From assembly GCF_023522835.1 (NCBI RefSeq), contig NZ_JALCZU010000008.1, positions 1 through 64,000 of the forward strand: a stretch of 64,000 nt of DNA. The letters are read 5' to 3'. This DNA is from Oceanobacillus saliphilus. GTDB lineage: Bacteria > Bacillota > Bacilli > Bacillales > Amphibacillaceae. Shown here piece by piece: positions 9,712-20,085 of the stretch (positions are counted from its first letter, which is position 1; each line of letters starts with the position of its first letter). Both the position numbers and the translations under genes were made by a program. The notes beneath the pieces were generated by a model. The model worked only from the letters and a program-made list of their open reading frames with translations. It had not been told where the DNA came from and searched no databases.

Positions 9712-9747
9712 AAAAGGAGTAGAATATTAACCATTCTACTCCTTTTT
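9712..9747. terminator. bidirectional terminator between the lipoprotein gene and ydiK
   Basis: A perfect 14-bp stem (AAAAGGAGTAGAAT pairing with ATTCTACTCCTTTT) with a 7-base loop, flanked by A's on one side and T's on the other. It can stop both converging genes. It overlaps the ydiK stop codon. Confidence 0.85.
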
Positions 9748-9933
9748 ATTTTTGACCTTAGAATATTGAGAAAGCAGTTTAAACACAACCCAGAAATCCA
9801 TGGCTGCAACTGCTGCAAAAATAAGTGTCACAGGATTCCAGACTGTATCACCTTTACTCTGGATTGCAATGAAAATAAACACAATACCCATGATGAAATA
9901 TACGAGTGCTTTTATTAAAATGGAATTGCCCAT
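9736..9933 (-). CDS. ydiK: small two-segment membrane protein YdiK-like
   Basis: A 65-aa protein with two hydrophobic segments (residues about 7-24 and 33-52) and a lysine-rich tail. Family and function are unknown; the name comes from its position next to ydiL and the groE operon, as in B. subtilis. It ends inside the bidirectional terminator and begins only 3 bases after the ydiL stop, so the two are probably co-transcribed. Confidence 0.7.
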   Translation of the reverse strand: MGNSILIKALVYFIMGIVFIFIAIQSKGDTVWNPVTLIFAAVAAMDFWVVFKLLSQYSKVKNKKE

Positions 9934-9936
9934 ACA

Positions 9937-10641
9937 TTAACCTCCCATGAAAATCATCTGTAATTGGTCAAGCTGTCTTTGTATTTCTTCGGGTGAAAGG
10001 GAATATTGTGCAAGTACTACGAGTGTATTCATTCCTGCATGAACGATAATCGGAACAAGAATCCGTTTCGTTTTTACATATAAGAACGCGAATACAAACC
10101 CCATCGAAGCATATATTAAGATGTGCTGCGGCTCACCGTGAATGAATCCGAAAATAAGGGCGGAAAGCAAGCCCGCAAAAAAGAAATTCATTCGTTTGTA
10201 CAGGGAGCCAAATATAATCTTACGGAAAATCAGTTCTTCCAATATCGGGGCAATAATTGCCGGGATAATCATGAATAATGGAGCGGCCCGCGTAATATCC
10301 ATAATCTGCTGGGTATTCTCCGATCCGGGGTCAATGCCAAACAATTCCATCTCAATTGTTACGGCGATACCCTGTGCAAATAAAGCCATAAATATACCAA
10401 GTATGGACCAAAGAATGACAGAACCTAGAGATGAAGCATCACGTGTACTTCCCATTTGCATGTCCGGTTTCATTATAATAAGAATTACAATGAGACCAGC
10501 GATAAAGCTAAATATCGTCCAATAAACGACAGCGTCAAAAGGTGAAATTGGAAATAAATTTATAAGCAAAGGGGCACCTAGAAGTCCCGAGAATTGAACA
10601 ATTATATAAGTAAGAATGACATACCAGTATCTTTTAGCCAA
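9937..10641 (-). CDS. ydiL: CPBP-family intramembrane metalloprotease (YdiL)
   Basis: A 234-aa membrane protein of the CAAX/CPBP (ABI) family. The family motifs are visible: EELIFRKIIFGSLY (EExxxR; residues about 143-156) and FGFIHGEPQHILIY (conserved His), later HAGMN. These residues form the glutamate/histidine active site in Rce1-type proteases. Its substrate is unknown. The start ATG has AGGAGA upstream. It diverges from groES. Confidence 0.85.
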   Translation of the reverse strand: MAKRYWYVILTYIIVQFSGLLGAPLLINLFPISPFDAVVYWTIFSFIAGLIVILIIMKPDMQMGSTRDASSLGSVILWSILGIFMALFAQGIAVTIEMELFGIDPGSENTQQIMDITRAAPLFMIIPAIIAPILEELIFRKIIFGSLYKRMNFFFAGLLSALIFGFIHGEPQHILIYASMGFVFAFLYVKTKRILVPIIVHAGMNTLVVLAQYSLSPEEIQRQLDQLQMIFMGG

Positions 10642-10805
10642 AATTAAACGTCTCCTTTAAACTATCCAATCATTAGATTTTCACTATTTCCCGTAATTCT
10701 CATTCTAACATAATTTGGATGCTGAACTATAATCGTATGACTAGGATGGAAACAATATACAAATCTATCTAAAATAAAAAAATGGAAAATTAAAGCATAC
10801 ATTGC

Positions 10806-10834
10806 TTGCATTTTTCAGATGAATTAATTATTAT
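10806..10834 (+). promoter_or_regulatory. probable sigma-A promoter of groESL
   Basis: TTGCAT (10806-10811) and TATTAT (10829-10834) are 17 bases apart and lie just upstream of the CIRCE operator, the usual geometry for HrcA-controlled promoters. Alternative -10 hexamers (TATATA, TATAAA) overlap within a few bases, so the exact -10 is uncertain. Confidence 0.6.
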
Positions 10835-10845
10835 ATAAATTAGAG

Positions 10846-10872
10846 TTAGCACTCACCGTATGAGAGTGCTAA
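10846..10872 (+). promoter_or_regulatory. CIRCE operator (HrcA binding site)
   Basis: A perfect TTAGCACTC-N9-GAGTGCTAA inverted repeat, the heat-shock operator bound by HrcA, 36 bases upstream of groES. It identifies groESL as a class I heat-shock operon here. Confidence 0.97.
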
Positions 10873-10896
10873 TAAAATAAAAAGATATGGAATTAA

Positions 10897-11193
<297 letters not shown>

Positions 11194-11263
11194 TCCAATC
11201 ACAAAATTAACTACTTAAATAATAAATAAAATTACTTATGATTTATTGAAGGAGGAATTTTTA

Positions 11264-12897
<1,634 letters not shown>

Positions 12898-12972
12898 AAA
12901 CGCCTATAAACGTTGATATGATAATGTTTACAAGCGCTAAAAATGTATCATGTTCATGCTTTTGTTCATGTT

Positions 12973-14154
12973 TTAATCAATAAGATTTGTTGAGAGGTTT
13001 TTCATTAAGTTACTAAACTTAGTGGAAGCCTCTTTTTTAATGTTCTTTGTCATGTGAGCGTAAATATCCATAGTTGTATTAATGTCACTATGTCCTAAGC
13101 GTTCTTGAATTTCTTTTATATGAACGTTTGCTTCAATTAGTAAAGATGTATGTGTATGCCTAAATGAATGTGGTGTAAAATCTTTTTTAATCTTGGTTTT
13201 CTTAAGCAATCGCTGTAACCTAATAGAGATCGCTTTTATTGTTTTTGGATAGCCTTCATTAGTTGCAAAGATAAAATTACTATCTTGATAAAATGGTTCA
13301 TTTTCCTTCTTAATTTTATCTTGTTCTTCTTTATGCAATTGCAGCAAGTCAATTACTATTTTATCTATTGTTATGGTACGGTGAGAAGTTTGTGTTTTAG
13401 GTGTAAGCAGCGTATATTTAGACTTGTTATTAGTCGGATTGTAATACGTTCTATATACCGTTAAAGTTTGGTTATCAAAATCAATATCAGACCATTTTAA
13501 TGCCATCATTTCACCTATTCTTATACCAGTATAAGCTAACATAGTGAAAGCAAGCAGGTCACCTTCTAAACCTTCATTTTTTGCCACAGTTAGAAATTCT
13601 TCTAGTTCTTCTTTTTCGAGAAACTTATCTTGTATGGAATCACCTTTTTCAAGATCAGCCACAGTTTTCTTTTTCTTAGGTAGCTTAATATCTTTTGTGG
13701 GAACTTCTTTAATGAGTTTATTATCTTTTGCATACTCAAAAACCATATTAGCCGAAGTGTGAATACTGGAAACATAGTTTGTACTAAATTCATTTGACAG
13801 CTTGTCTATTATATCTTGATAGAATTTCTTACTTATCTTTTGTATGGCGATATGGTCAAACTCATTTCTAATATGTTTTAATGCAATTTTCCTAGCCCTT
13901 AAGCTGCTTTCTTTTGCCCCTTGTGAAATATAATGTTTTTCCCAGTCATCACACAAAACATTAAATGTTATCTTTGAAGGTTGAACGTATTCGTTATTAT
14001 GGAATCGTCTTTCAAATAAAGCGGCAGCAAGTTGGGCGTCTTTCTTTGTCAAAAATCCAGACTTACTAGTTTGTTTATCCTTACCAGTTATGGGGTCTTT
14101 TCCAGCGTAAGCACGATAAGCCCATTTTTTCCCTCGTTTATAGAGGTATGCCAT
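12973..14154 (-). CDS. int: tyrosine recombinase / integrase
   Basis: A 393-aa phage/ICE-type integrase. It has an N-terminal arm-DNA-binding region (YKRGKKWAYRAYAGKDP), a core-binding SAM-like domain (residues about 65-150) and a catalytic domain with the Arg in TGIRIGEMMALKW, His-x-x-Arg in HSFRHTHTSLL, and LGHSDINTTMDIYAHM containing the second His and the nucleophilic Tyr. It is intact. Its 3' end lies 76 bases from the groEL-end core, the expected place for the enzyme that made the insertion. The next gene (repressor) ends where it begins, so they are likely one leftward operon. Confidence 0.93.
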   Translation of the reverse strand: MAYLYKRGKKWAYRAYAGKDPITGKDKQTSKSGFLTKKDAQLAAALFERRFHNNEYVQPSKITFNVLCDDWEKHYISQGAKESSLRARKIALKHIRNEFDHIAIQKISKKFYQDIIDKLSNEFSTNYVSSIHTSANMVFEYAKDNKLIKEVPTKDIKLPKKKKTVADLEKGDSIQDKFLEKEELEEFLTVAKNEGLEGDLLAFTMLAYTGIRIGEMMALKWSDIDFDNQTLTVYRTYYNPTNNKSKYTLLTPKTQTSHRTITIDKIVIDLLQLHKEEQDKIKKENEPFYQDSNFIFATNEGYPKTIKAISIRLQRLLKKTKIKKDFTPHSFRHTHTSLLIEANVHIKEIQERLGHSDINTTMDIYAHMTKNIKKEASTKFSNLMKNLSTNLID

Positions 14155-14760
14155 TTAATCACCTTCTTTTTTACGTTTTTCATACCTATTAGAGATATAA
14201 GCCTCAATGATTCCATGTATAATTTTTATATCTTCATCACGTAATCTATGGTAAAAAAATTTATCTAACTTTGATTCCCCCCCTGAATATTCCCCTCTTA
14301 TATTGTAATCACGACCATAAAAAACCTCATGTTCCTTTTGAGTTAGTAACCATTTTAAATCAAAATAGGGTTCATCGATGGGTTCAACTTTTAATGTGCC
14401 TTTTTTTAATTTAAATTTATTTTTGCTAACAGTATCAATTGATGTATTCATTGATTTTTCTAGAGTTCGTAATAAATCAGCACGAAATTTTTGGAAATCA
14501 TTCCATAGTTCATTTTCATTCAATCCTTTTATAGCGGCATATTCGGTTATTAATTTTTCTTGATAGTTGTTTTTAACAGAACCAATATCTAAAAAATAAG
14601 CTATTGAAAATAAAACCTTTTCTGAAGGTAATTTATTCCCATTTTCTACTTGACTAAGATAACTAGCAGTAACACCTATAACCTTCTCCAAATCATTCAG
14701 GGTCATGCCTTTAATTTCCCTTTGTTCTTTAATCAATTTACTTATAACAGGATAATTCAT
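14155..14760 (-). CDS. XRE-family repressor
   Basis: A 201-aa protein with an N-terminal helix-turn-helix (EQREIKGMTLNDLEKVIG, then VTASYLSQVENG as recognition part; residues about 10-45). The rest, ending in a region with WLLTQKEHEVFYGRDYNIRG, is not recognised. It diverges from the excisionase-like gene at 14,925 across an operator-rich interval, the layout of a lysogeny or Stl-type master repressor. It probably represses excision and replication genes of the island. Confidence 0.8.
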   Translation of the reverse strand: MNYPVISKLIKEQREIKGMTLNDLEKVIGVTASYLSQVENGNKLPSEKVLFSIAYFLDIGSVKNNYQEKLITEYAAIKGLNENELWNDFQKFRADLLRTLEKSMNTSIDTVSKNKFKLKKGTLKVEPIDEPYFDLKWLLTQKEHEVFYGRDYNIRGEYSGGESKLDKFFYHRLRDEDIKIIHGIIEAYISNRYEKRKKEGD

Positions 14761-14805
14761 AGATCCTCCATCACCTTTTATTTTATTACTTTTTATAATA
14801 TCACA

Positions 14806-14895
14806 ATTTTAGAACATGTACCAATTAGTAAAACATTGACAAATACACAAGTACATGTTTTAATAATAGTAAGTGTTCCAGTAAATGTACTTAAC
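14806..14895. promoter_or_regulatory. divergent promoter/operator region of the island switch
   Basis: A TTGACA (14,836-14,841) with a -10 such as TTTAAT or TAATAA at 14,859-14,866 points rightward. Around it are repeats of a palindromic motif: GAACATGTAC (about 14,813), GTACATGTTT (about 14,851) and GAACGTGTAC (about 14,897). These are good candidates for binding sites of the repressor encoded at 14,155-14,760. Confidence 0.6.
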
Positions 14896-14924
14896 GAAGA
14901 ACGTGTACGAATGGAGGGGGAAAA

Positions 14925-15233
14925 ATGCTCAACGTTCAAATTGATGAAAAAACAGTAAATACCATGCTTGAAAAAGCCATTAATGAAAAAGTGAAGGAAT
15001 TAGCTACATTAAAATATTTCATGACCTATCAAGAATTAGCCGAGTACCTAAACATCAGTAAGCCAGTAATCGAGGACAGGCTTATCAAAAACGGTTTACG
15101 TTATTACAAGGTGGGGAGTAAGTATTTATTTAAAAAGGAAGAAGTTGACCAATTCCTGGATGATATGACAGCCAACATGACAGCCACAAATAATGATCTA
15201 AAATTCTTTACAAAGTTACAAGCGAGGATATAA
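14925..15233 (+). CDS. excisionase-like helix-turn-helix protein
   Basis: A 102-aa protein whose central part (LKYFMTYQELAEYLNISKP, then VGSKYLFKKEEVDQFL) is the excisionase/MerR-type HTH_17 fold. GGAGGGGG precedes the ATG. The position, divergent from the repressor and close to int, fits a directionality factor or an early regulator. It reads from the TTGACA promoter upstream. Confidence 0.75.
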   Translation: MLNVQIDEKTVNTMLEKAINEKVKELATLKYFMTYQELAEYLNISKPVIEDRLIKNGLRYYKVGSKYLFKKEEVDQFLDDMTANMTATNNDLKFFTKLQARI

Positions 15234-15236
15234 ATA

Positions 15237-15358
15237 ATGAACCCTGCTTTCAATGAACTAAAACGTATGCAAGCTCGCAATAAATCTATATCAAGGAATG
15301 TTTCCGAAAGAAGATTATGAACCAGAGATAAGGGCTTATGTGAAGGTAATTAATGAAC
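15237..15358 (+). pseudogene. frameshifted small gene after the excisionase
   Basis: The ATG at 15,237 opens a frame (MNPAFNELKRMQARNKSIS) that stops after 27 codons. A neighbouring frame carries on with FPKEDYEPEIRAYVKVINER to a stop at about 15,362. The two halves read as one 45-residue protein broken by a frameshift. No function is recognised. Confidence 0.45.
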
Positions 15359-15437
15359 GTTAAAAACCAGGCCTTAAAGGTGCACGTCGTGCACCTCAGT
15401 TCTCAAAACATTAATAAACCTTATATACCAAGGGTTG

Positions 15438-15474
15438 GCCCTCTTTGCTCTTATAAAGCAGAGAGGGCTTTTTC
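15438..15474 (+). terminator. rho-independent terminator
   Basis: GCCCTCTTTGC pairs with GCAGAGAGGGC around a short loop and is followed by TTTTT. It would end the transcript from the excisionase operon. Confidence 0.75.
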
Positions 15475-15504
15475 GTATCCAAATTTGGAAATGAATACTC
15501 CAAG

Positions 15505-15765
15505 CTATAATGCCATGTACTTCTGGAACATCTCCGCTGTTTTCTCCTTCGCTTCATCGGTCACATGAGTGTAAATGTCCACCGTAGTTTGAATATCGGT
15601 GTGGCCGAGTCGGGATTGTACATCTTTGATAGAAGCACCGGCTGCAAACAACCAACTGGCATGTGTATGCTGGAAGACGTGAACATTTATTTCCAGCAGC
15701 TCTGGGTTCTTTTGATAAATCAGCTTCAGCTTTTTATTTAAGTAAGCTAGTCGGCAATAATCCAT
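15505..15765 (-). pseudogene. C-terminal remnant of a second tyrosine integrase
   Basis: Only the last 86 codons or so of an integrase remain. They include VFQHTHASWLFAAGAS, a degenerate H-x-x-R/H box with the Arg replaced, and LGHTDIQTTVDIYTHVTDE with the catalytic His and Tyr. It is not the same gene as the intact integrase at 12,973. It marks an older element that was overwritten. Confidence 0.8.
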
Positions 15766-15777
15766 TTCATGTTTTAG

Positions 15778-15876
15778 TTAGAAAAACTTGGCTTACCAGT
15801 TATTGAGTTAGAAGGTAAGGTGCTCGTCGATCATGAGGATATTATAAAATTCATGAGTAAATATAAAAAAAATTGA
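15778..15876 (+). pseudogene. remnant of a small DNA-binding (HTH_17-type) protein
   Basis: The frame reads EKLGLPVIELEGKVLVDHEDIIKFM and ends at a stop. This resembles the C-terminal wing of excisionase-like proteins. There is no start codon: the frame is cut off by the integrase remnant to its left. Confidence 0.4.
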
Positions 15877-16230
15877 AAATCTTAAAAGAATAATTTAATC
15901 GCTGGCAGGCGAATTTAAATTCATTTGTCATCAGGGTAAAGAGTGGATTTTAAGGGAATGGTTTTGTTTAACTTTTTTAACGGCTTTACTTCAGAGGTTC
16001 ATAAGCAAAAACACATGCGATTTCACAGCAGAAATCACAAGTGTTTTTTTGTTCTATCAATGTTTTATTACTAAATAGACATGAAATCACAAAGTAATTC
16101 ACAAACCTATTCGTATAGGTGTAAATAATATTTCCTTCTTGTGATTCGATGTGATTTGCCATGTGAATTATTCTATGAAAGAGAAGGACTTGGGTATTAT
16201 GTTAAAATAAATGAAGGGAATAAACAGACT
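15877..16230. other. noncoding stretch with repeated AAATCACA motifs
   Basis: No gene is seen. Near 16,020-16,160 the motif AAATCACA/TGTGATTT occurs at least four times in both orientations. They could be arm-type sites left from the integrase whose remnant lies at 15,505-15,765; this is inference. Confidence 0.4.
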
Positions 16231-16277
16231 TTGTGAAGTAATGTACTTAAACTATATGGCAGTTTAGTTGAATAACG
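16231..16277 (+). repeat. cassette-flanking palindromic repeat, 5' type (copy 1)
   Basis: TTGTGAAG, then ACTTAAACTA, a GGCAG core and TTTAGTTGAA. It matches repeats at the 5' side of the methyltransferase, amidohydrolase and kinase units. Here it lies upstream of the T-box leader of the HIT gene. Confidence 0.7.
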
Positions 16278-16338
16278 AAAAGAAGTATTGACAATTGTCA
16301 TAAAAGTATATAGAATATTTAAAAATGTATAAACCAAA

Positions 16339-16577
16339 CGCTGTGATTAGGAGTATTAAGGAATAGTTATTGTATAGAGAGCTGTCGGAAGGTGCGAGAC
16401 AGTCAATAACCTCCCCAACTCGCCTATGAGTGGATAGATTGATATGTAAATCTATACGGCTAACTTCCGTAAACAAGTCCTAAGAAGTTTCATTTTTAAC
16501 GAAATGAAACAAGAAGAGTGGTACCACGATAAATAGTCCCATCGTCTCTTTAGAGATGATAGGACTATTATTTTTTA
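16339..16577 (+). promoter_or_regulatory. T-box riboswitch leader upstream of the HIT gene
   Basis: The T-box sequence AGAGTGGTACCACG (16,514-16,527) is followed by a terminator (AATAGTCC pairing with GGACTATT, then Ts; 16,531-16,577). Upstream lies a stem I with AGTA (about 16,352) in the specifier-loop position, the paired strands GTTATTG/CAATAAC and CTGTC/GACAG, and the conserved distal loop GGTGCGAG. The leader would let uncharged tRNA switch on the HIT and PP2C genes. I could not assign the specifier codon with confidence. Confidence 0.88.
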
Positions 16578-16606
16578 TCATAATAATTATTAAGGGGGAT
16601 TAGTTG

Positions 16607-17053
16607 ATGGGGGAAAATTGCTTTATCTGCAATAAGCACGCTGGAAATATTGAAACTTCGGGAGTGATGATCTATGAAGACGAATTTGTTTATGTGGGAC
16701 ATATTGATAGAGATGGGAAACCAAACTATCTTGGTCATATTATGATTGACTTAAAAAGACACGCACCTACACTTGCCGATATGACGGTAGAAGAAGCAAA
16801 AGCATTTGGGGTGATTATGAATAAAGTCAGTAAAGCATTAAGGGACTCAGAAAACGCTGAACACATCTATTCATTTGTTTCAGGAAATTCAGTTCCTCAC
16901 CTTCATATGCACGTAGTTGCTCGTTATCCAAATACACCAAAAGAATATTGGGGACCGTCAGAAGTATACGATTGGGAAGATGCACCTATGGGGGATAACA
17001 ACGAGGTTATAAAACTGTGTAAACGACTGAAGGCTTATTTGGAGGATAACTGA
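16607..17053 (+). CDS. HIT-family nucleotide hydrolase
   Basis: A 148-aa histidine-triad protein with the active-site HLHMHVV (residues about 101-107) and an N-terminal CFICNKHAG pair of cysteines. HIT proteins hydrolyse nucleotidyl phosphoramidates or anhydrides such as aminoacyl-adenylates, or transfer nucleotides. It starts at ATG 16,607 after AAGGGGG. It is under a T-box, which is unusual for this family and hints at a link with aminoacylation. The PP2C gene follows within 4 bases. Confidence 0.88.
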   Translation: MGENCFICNKHAGNIETSGVMIYEDEFVYVGHIDRDGKPNYLGHIMIDLKRHAPTLADMTVEEAKAFGVIMNKVSKALRDSENAEHIYSFVSGNSVPHLHMHVVARYPNTPKEYWGPSEVYDWEDAPMGDNNEVIKLCKRLKAYLEDN

Positions 17054-17056
17054 CAG

Positions 17057-17869
17057 TTGGAAAATCATACCATTAGCGAGTTCAGCTGGGTTGGAAGTCA
17101 AACAAATTACGTAGACAATATAAGCATCAATAACATTAACCGAATCTCAGTAGGATGTTTCGGTGGAAATTCTGTTGCAGGACAGTATAAAAACGAAGAT
17201 GGTTGCTTGATTTGGTCGGCTGATAAAGGGGATTGGGAATTTGTTGTTATTTTAGATGCCCATAATTCTGTAGAAAGTGCTGAGATAGTAATAAAGCAAT
17301 TCTCAATGAATAAAACAAAAATACAAAAGCTGTTAGCTCTTTCGTATGAAAAAGTTTTATTAAGATTAGAAGGAGTAATCCTAAACTTATTTCAAGATGA
17401 ACAGTTTCTTTCAAATTGTCGAAAAGTTAGAGGTGAAACAGCTTGTTTAATTGTTTTGAGAAAAGATAAACATCTGTGGTGGTTCTCGATAGGCGATTGC
17501 ATTTCCTACCTATTTCATCCAGAACTTGCAAACCTTGGTCAATATCAAATAAACCAAAGACAATTTTATGAATGGGTTGGGCAAGTCAACACATTTGATC
17601 AAATTGTTCCTTGTTATAGCAGAGGAATAAGAGAACTAAGAAAAGGAATAAATCGGGTGTTATTAACAACCGATGGATTGGTTGAATGTCCTAATGAACC
17701 CTTCTATAACCCTGAAGAGATCTATAATGTAATGAAAAATCATCAAATTAATGATGGTATAAAGACATTATTACAAACAATTAAAGAAAATAATGTTCGA
17801 GATAGTACAACAATCATTTCTTGGGATGTGAATATTACAAAAGATGTGACAAAACCAAGTAATGAATAA
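17057..17869 (+). CDS. PP2C-like protein phosphatase
   Basis: A 270-aa cytoplasmic protein with the PP2C metal-site motifs: NEDG (about residue 37), VVILDAHNS, GETACLIV, WWFSIGDC, LLTTDGLVE and, near the end, RDSTTIISWD. These hold the aspartates that bind Mn/Mg. It would dephosphorylate Ser/Thr residues; the substrate is unknown. TTG start with GGAGGA 10 bases upstream. It is the second gene of the T-box-controlled pair. Confidence 0.8.
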   Translation: MENHTISEFSWVGSQTNYVDNISINNINRISVGCFGGNSVAGQYKNEDGCLIWSADKGDWEFVVILDAHNSVESAEIVIKQFSMNKTKIQKLLALSYEKVLLRLEGVILNLFQDEQFLSNCRKVRGETACLIVLRKDKHLWWFSIGDCISYLFHPELANLGQYQINQRQFYEWVGQVNTFDQIVPCYSRGIRELRKGINRVLLTTDGLVECPNEPFYNPEEIYNVMKNHQINDGIKTLLQTIKENNVRDSTTIISWDVNITKDVTKPSNE

Positions 17870-17881
17870 GTAAAATTACTC

Positions 17882-17908
17882 TTCAACTAAAGGGTGCTTT
17901 AGTTTAAC
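17882..17908 (+). repeat. cassette-flanking palindromic repeat, 3' type (copy 2)
   Basis: TTCAACTAAA-GGGTGC-TTTAGTTTAA, an imperfect palindrome with the GGTGC-type core, 13 bases after the PP2C stop. It may also act as a weak terminator. Confidence 0.65.
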
Positions 17909-18078
17909 AAGCTATTTTGTTAATGAGAGGGACGAAGAGAACATTCTTTATCCCTTTTTCAATGCGACTGTGATTTGGGTGTGAAAGCTGTGTGATTTAC
18001 CTTGTAATTTTGTCTCCGACTTACAATTCTGCACCTTATAAGTAAACCCGTTAGCAGTTTTCACCCGGTTTTTTTCTG

Positions 18079-18246
18079 GGCTATGCTAAGGTCACAGAAA
18101 AAAATGAGGGCGATTATTATCAATTTGGTCGTATCCTGGGATATGAGAATGCTAACCGAAAAAACATTGATAACTACATGGATATCTTGCAAAAAGCAGG
18201 CGGCGGTCATTTTATTAAAGTCAAAAAAACAAAACCCGGTACTTAA
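18079..18246 (+). pseudogene. C-terminal fragment of an unknown protein
   Basis: A 55-codon open frame without a start reads GYAKVTEKNEGDYYQFGRIL and ends HFIKVKKTKPGT before a stop. The composition is protein-like, but I do not recognise the family. The break upstream is near 18,070. Confidence 0.4.
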
Positions 18247-18450
18247 TCCATCCTAATTTTGATGTTCCGTTTAGATCACGATGGTACGGATAAAAATACG
18301 CGCCATATTCGTGCGAAGTTTGAACAGCACGACAGCTGAGAAAGTGGCCCTATAACGCGCAGCACCCCAAAGGTTAGAGTGAAATCTAATTTGGGTTGCA
18401 TTTTTATGCCTAAATTAGTTGTTCTTTTATTTGAGTATGCTTGAATAAAA

Positions 18451-18597
18451 GCCGTGCTCTCGTGGTAATACTTTTTAGCCAAACCGTGCTGTGGCGGACA
18501 TACTTTTCTATAAATATAGACGTAAATAACCAATAAAAACCGTTCTCTGGCAGGGTCGCTTCTCTTAAAAAAGCGTTCTCTCGTGGTAATACTTCTT
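18451..18597. repeat. four iteron-like 25-bp repeats
   Basis: Imperfect copies of CGTGCTCTCGTGGTAATACTT start at about 18,453, 18,485, 18,541 and 18,574. The first and last are nearly identical (CTCTCGTGGTAATACTT). Such arrays are typical of plasmid replication or copy-control regions. No complete protein gene overlaps them. Confidence 0.55.
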
Positions 18598-18798
18598 AAA
18601 AGAGATATCCACAAAAGAAACCTTTAAGAATTCTTTTTTAAAACACTTACCCACAGGTGGCTTTTCCGACCTTGTCCCTCTTATATCTTATTCCAGCTCT
18701 TTATTAATAGAGAGGTGTGCGCCTACGGTGTTTAAAGCACCCTCCCCTCACAGGTATTCGTTCCGTGTATTTTTCGTGAAATGTGGTATGATAGCAGT

Positions 18799-18938
18799 AA
18801 CAAAACATATAATAACAAATCGACCACAGCGGGAACTGTGGCCAGATTGATACCCATTCTTTTGATAGGGGATTGGCGTTATCTAATCTAAAAGAAAAAA
18901 TAGCCCTTACCCATTGGAGACAGGGGGGCTATTTTTTT
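18799..18938 (+). ncRNA. candidate small RNA with terminator
   Basis: An extended -10 (TGGTATGAT, 18,784-18,792) is followed by a 5' hairpin CCACAG/CTGTGG (18,824-18,841) and, 60 bases on, a strong terminator AATAGCCC...GGGGCTATT with T7 (18,898-18,938). There is no open reading frame of note. The size and plasmid-like context suggest a regulatory RNA, perhaps for copy number; this is inference. Confidence 0.5.
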
Positions 18939-19095
18939 GCGTTCAAATAGCGACAACAACTTCGACTAGCGCTATCTATAATTTTATTAATATCACACGG
19001 CTTAAACGCGTAGGTTACTATAAAAGGTTTTGAAGATACGTAAAATTTTCAAATAACGTGCAGCGTATCGATTATATCATTAATTGAATGAAAGT

Positions 19096-19343
19096 GTATT
19101 AAGTATTATGTAACAGGTCGAAGTAACAGGAAGTTTGAACAGGATGGGGTCTACATAAAATATTACCTATTATAGAATTGGGGTGAATAATAGGTTCTTA
19201 TAAACAGGTGAAGAAATCGTAACAGGCAAATAGTCATATAATGATTCGGTACAAAAAAATATTACTTATTATGCAACAGAAAATGGATTTGCGATTGTTG
19301 TATATAGAATACGTATACAATTATCTATTACATATTATGTAAT
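19096..19343. repeat. four dispersed copies of an ATTANNTATTATG motif
   Basis: TATTAAGTATTATGTAACAG (19,097), TATTACCTATTAT (19,161), TATTACTTATTATGCAACAG (19,260) and TATTACATATTATGTAA (19,327) share a core. They could be protein-binding sites in the plasmid-like region. Confidence 0.45.
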
Positions 19344-19957
19344 ATTACATCTTAATAAAAAGTGATAATAAAAACCCACTCCATATTCCGTATCATGAAA
19401 TAAAAATATGTCATATATAAAATAAAAATAGAAATTATTCATTAAGTTGTAATCGTACTATGTAATTATTTATGAATTATGCCACATGATGAATTGTGTC
19501 TAAATAAGGTTTGGAACAATGCGTAAATTTTACTCTTATCGTTAGAGAAGGAAGACGAAAAAATTATCTTGGCACCAAAGAGTACACGTTATCAATGTGC
19601 TTAAAAGTTATACTTTTAAAGAAGTCTATAACAGAAAAAAGTGCACTGATTAGAAAAAGGAGAAAACTAAAACCGTAGATTGACCTGCAAAATGTAATTA
19701 GGAAAAGTTTACCGTGGCAATAAATTAGAGAATTTGCTAATATACAAATAGATACAACAAAGCCTTAGGCGACGAATCCAGGGCACTATAAAGATCAACC
19801 AAGGGAACCCCGACGCAGGGTTCCTATTATATTATTAAGGGATTCTCTTATCGATGGAGGAACGTAGCTAATAAGAATATAGTTGAAGATAGCCCTTGAT
19901 TGAATAAAGCAAAGCGAATATACTAAAACTATAGATAAGGTGACGCGCAGTTACTTG

Positions 19958-20085
19958 TTCGGTGTTTCGCCACCATGAGTGCGAGCTCTAAAAGCGGGCG
20001 TTTCGCTGCCAGAAATGCGAGCTCTAAAAGTGGGTGTCTCACTACCATAAACGTGAACTTTAAAAGTACAACCAAAAGTAGCGCT
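19958..20085. repeat. degenerate tandem repeat, about 36 bp
   Basis: Two and a half units built on GTGCGAGCTCTAAAAGCGGG and TTTCGCTGCCAGAAA, the second with clustered changes (GTGGGTGTCTCACTACCATAAA) and a third starting CGTGAACTTTAAAAGT. The open frame across it is probably chance. Confidence 0.5.

Noticed and set aside
18079-18246. Fragment at 18,079 as a replication protein
   Set aside because: It has a protein-like sequence near repeats but no motif that would support Rep; left as unknown.
18276-18614. 112-codon frame on the minus strand
   Set aside because: It overlaps the four iteron-like repeats and has no ribosome-binding site.
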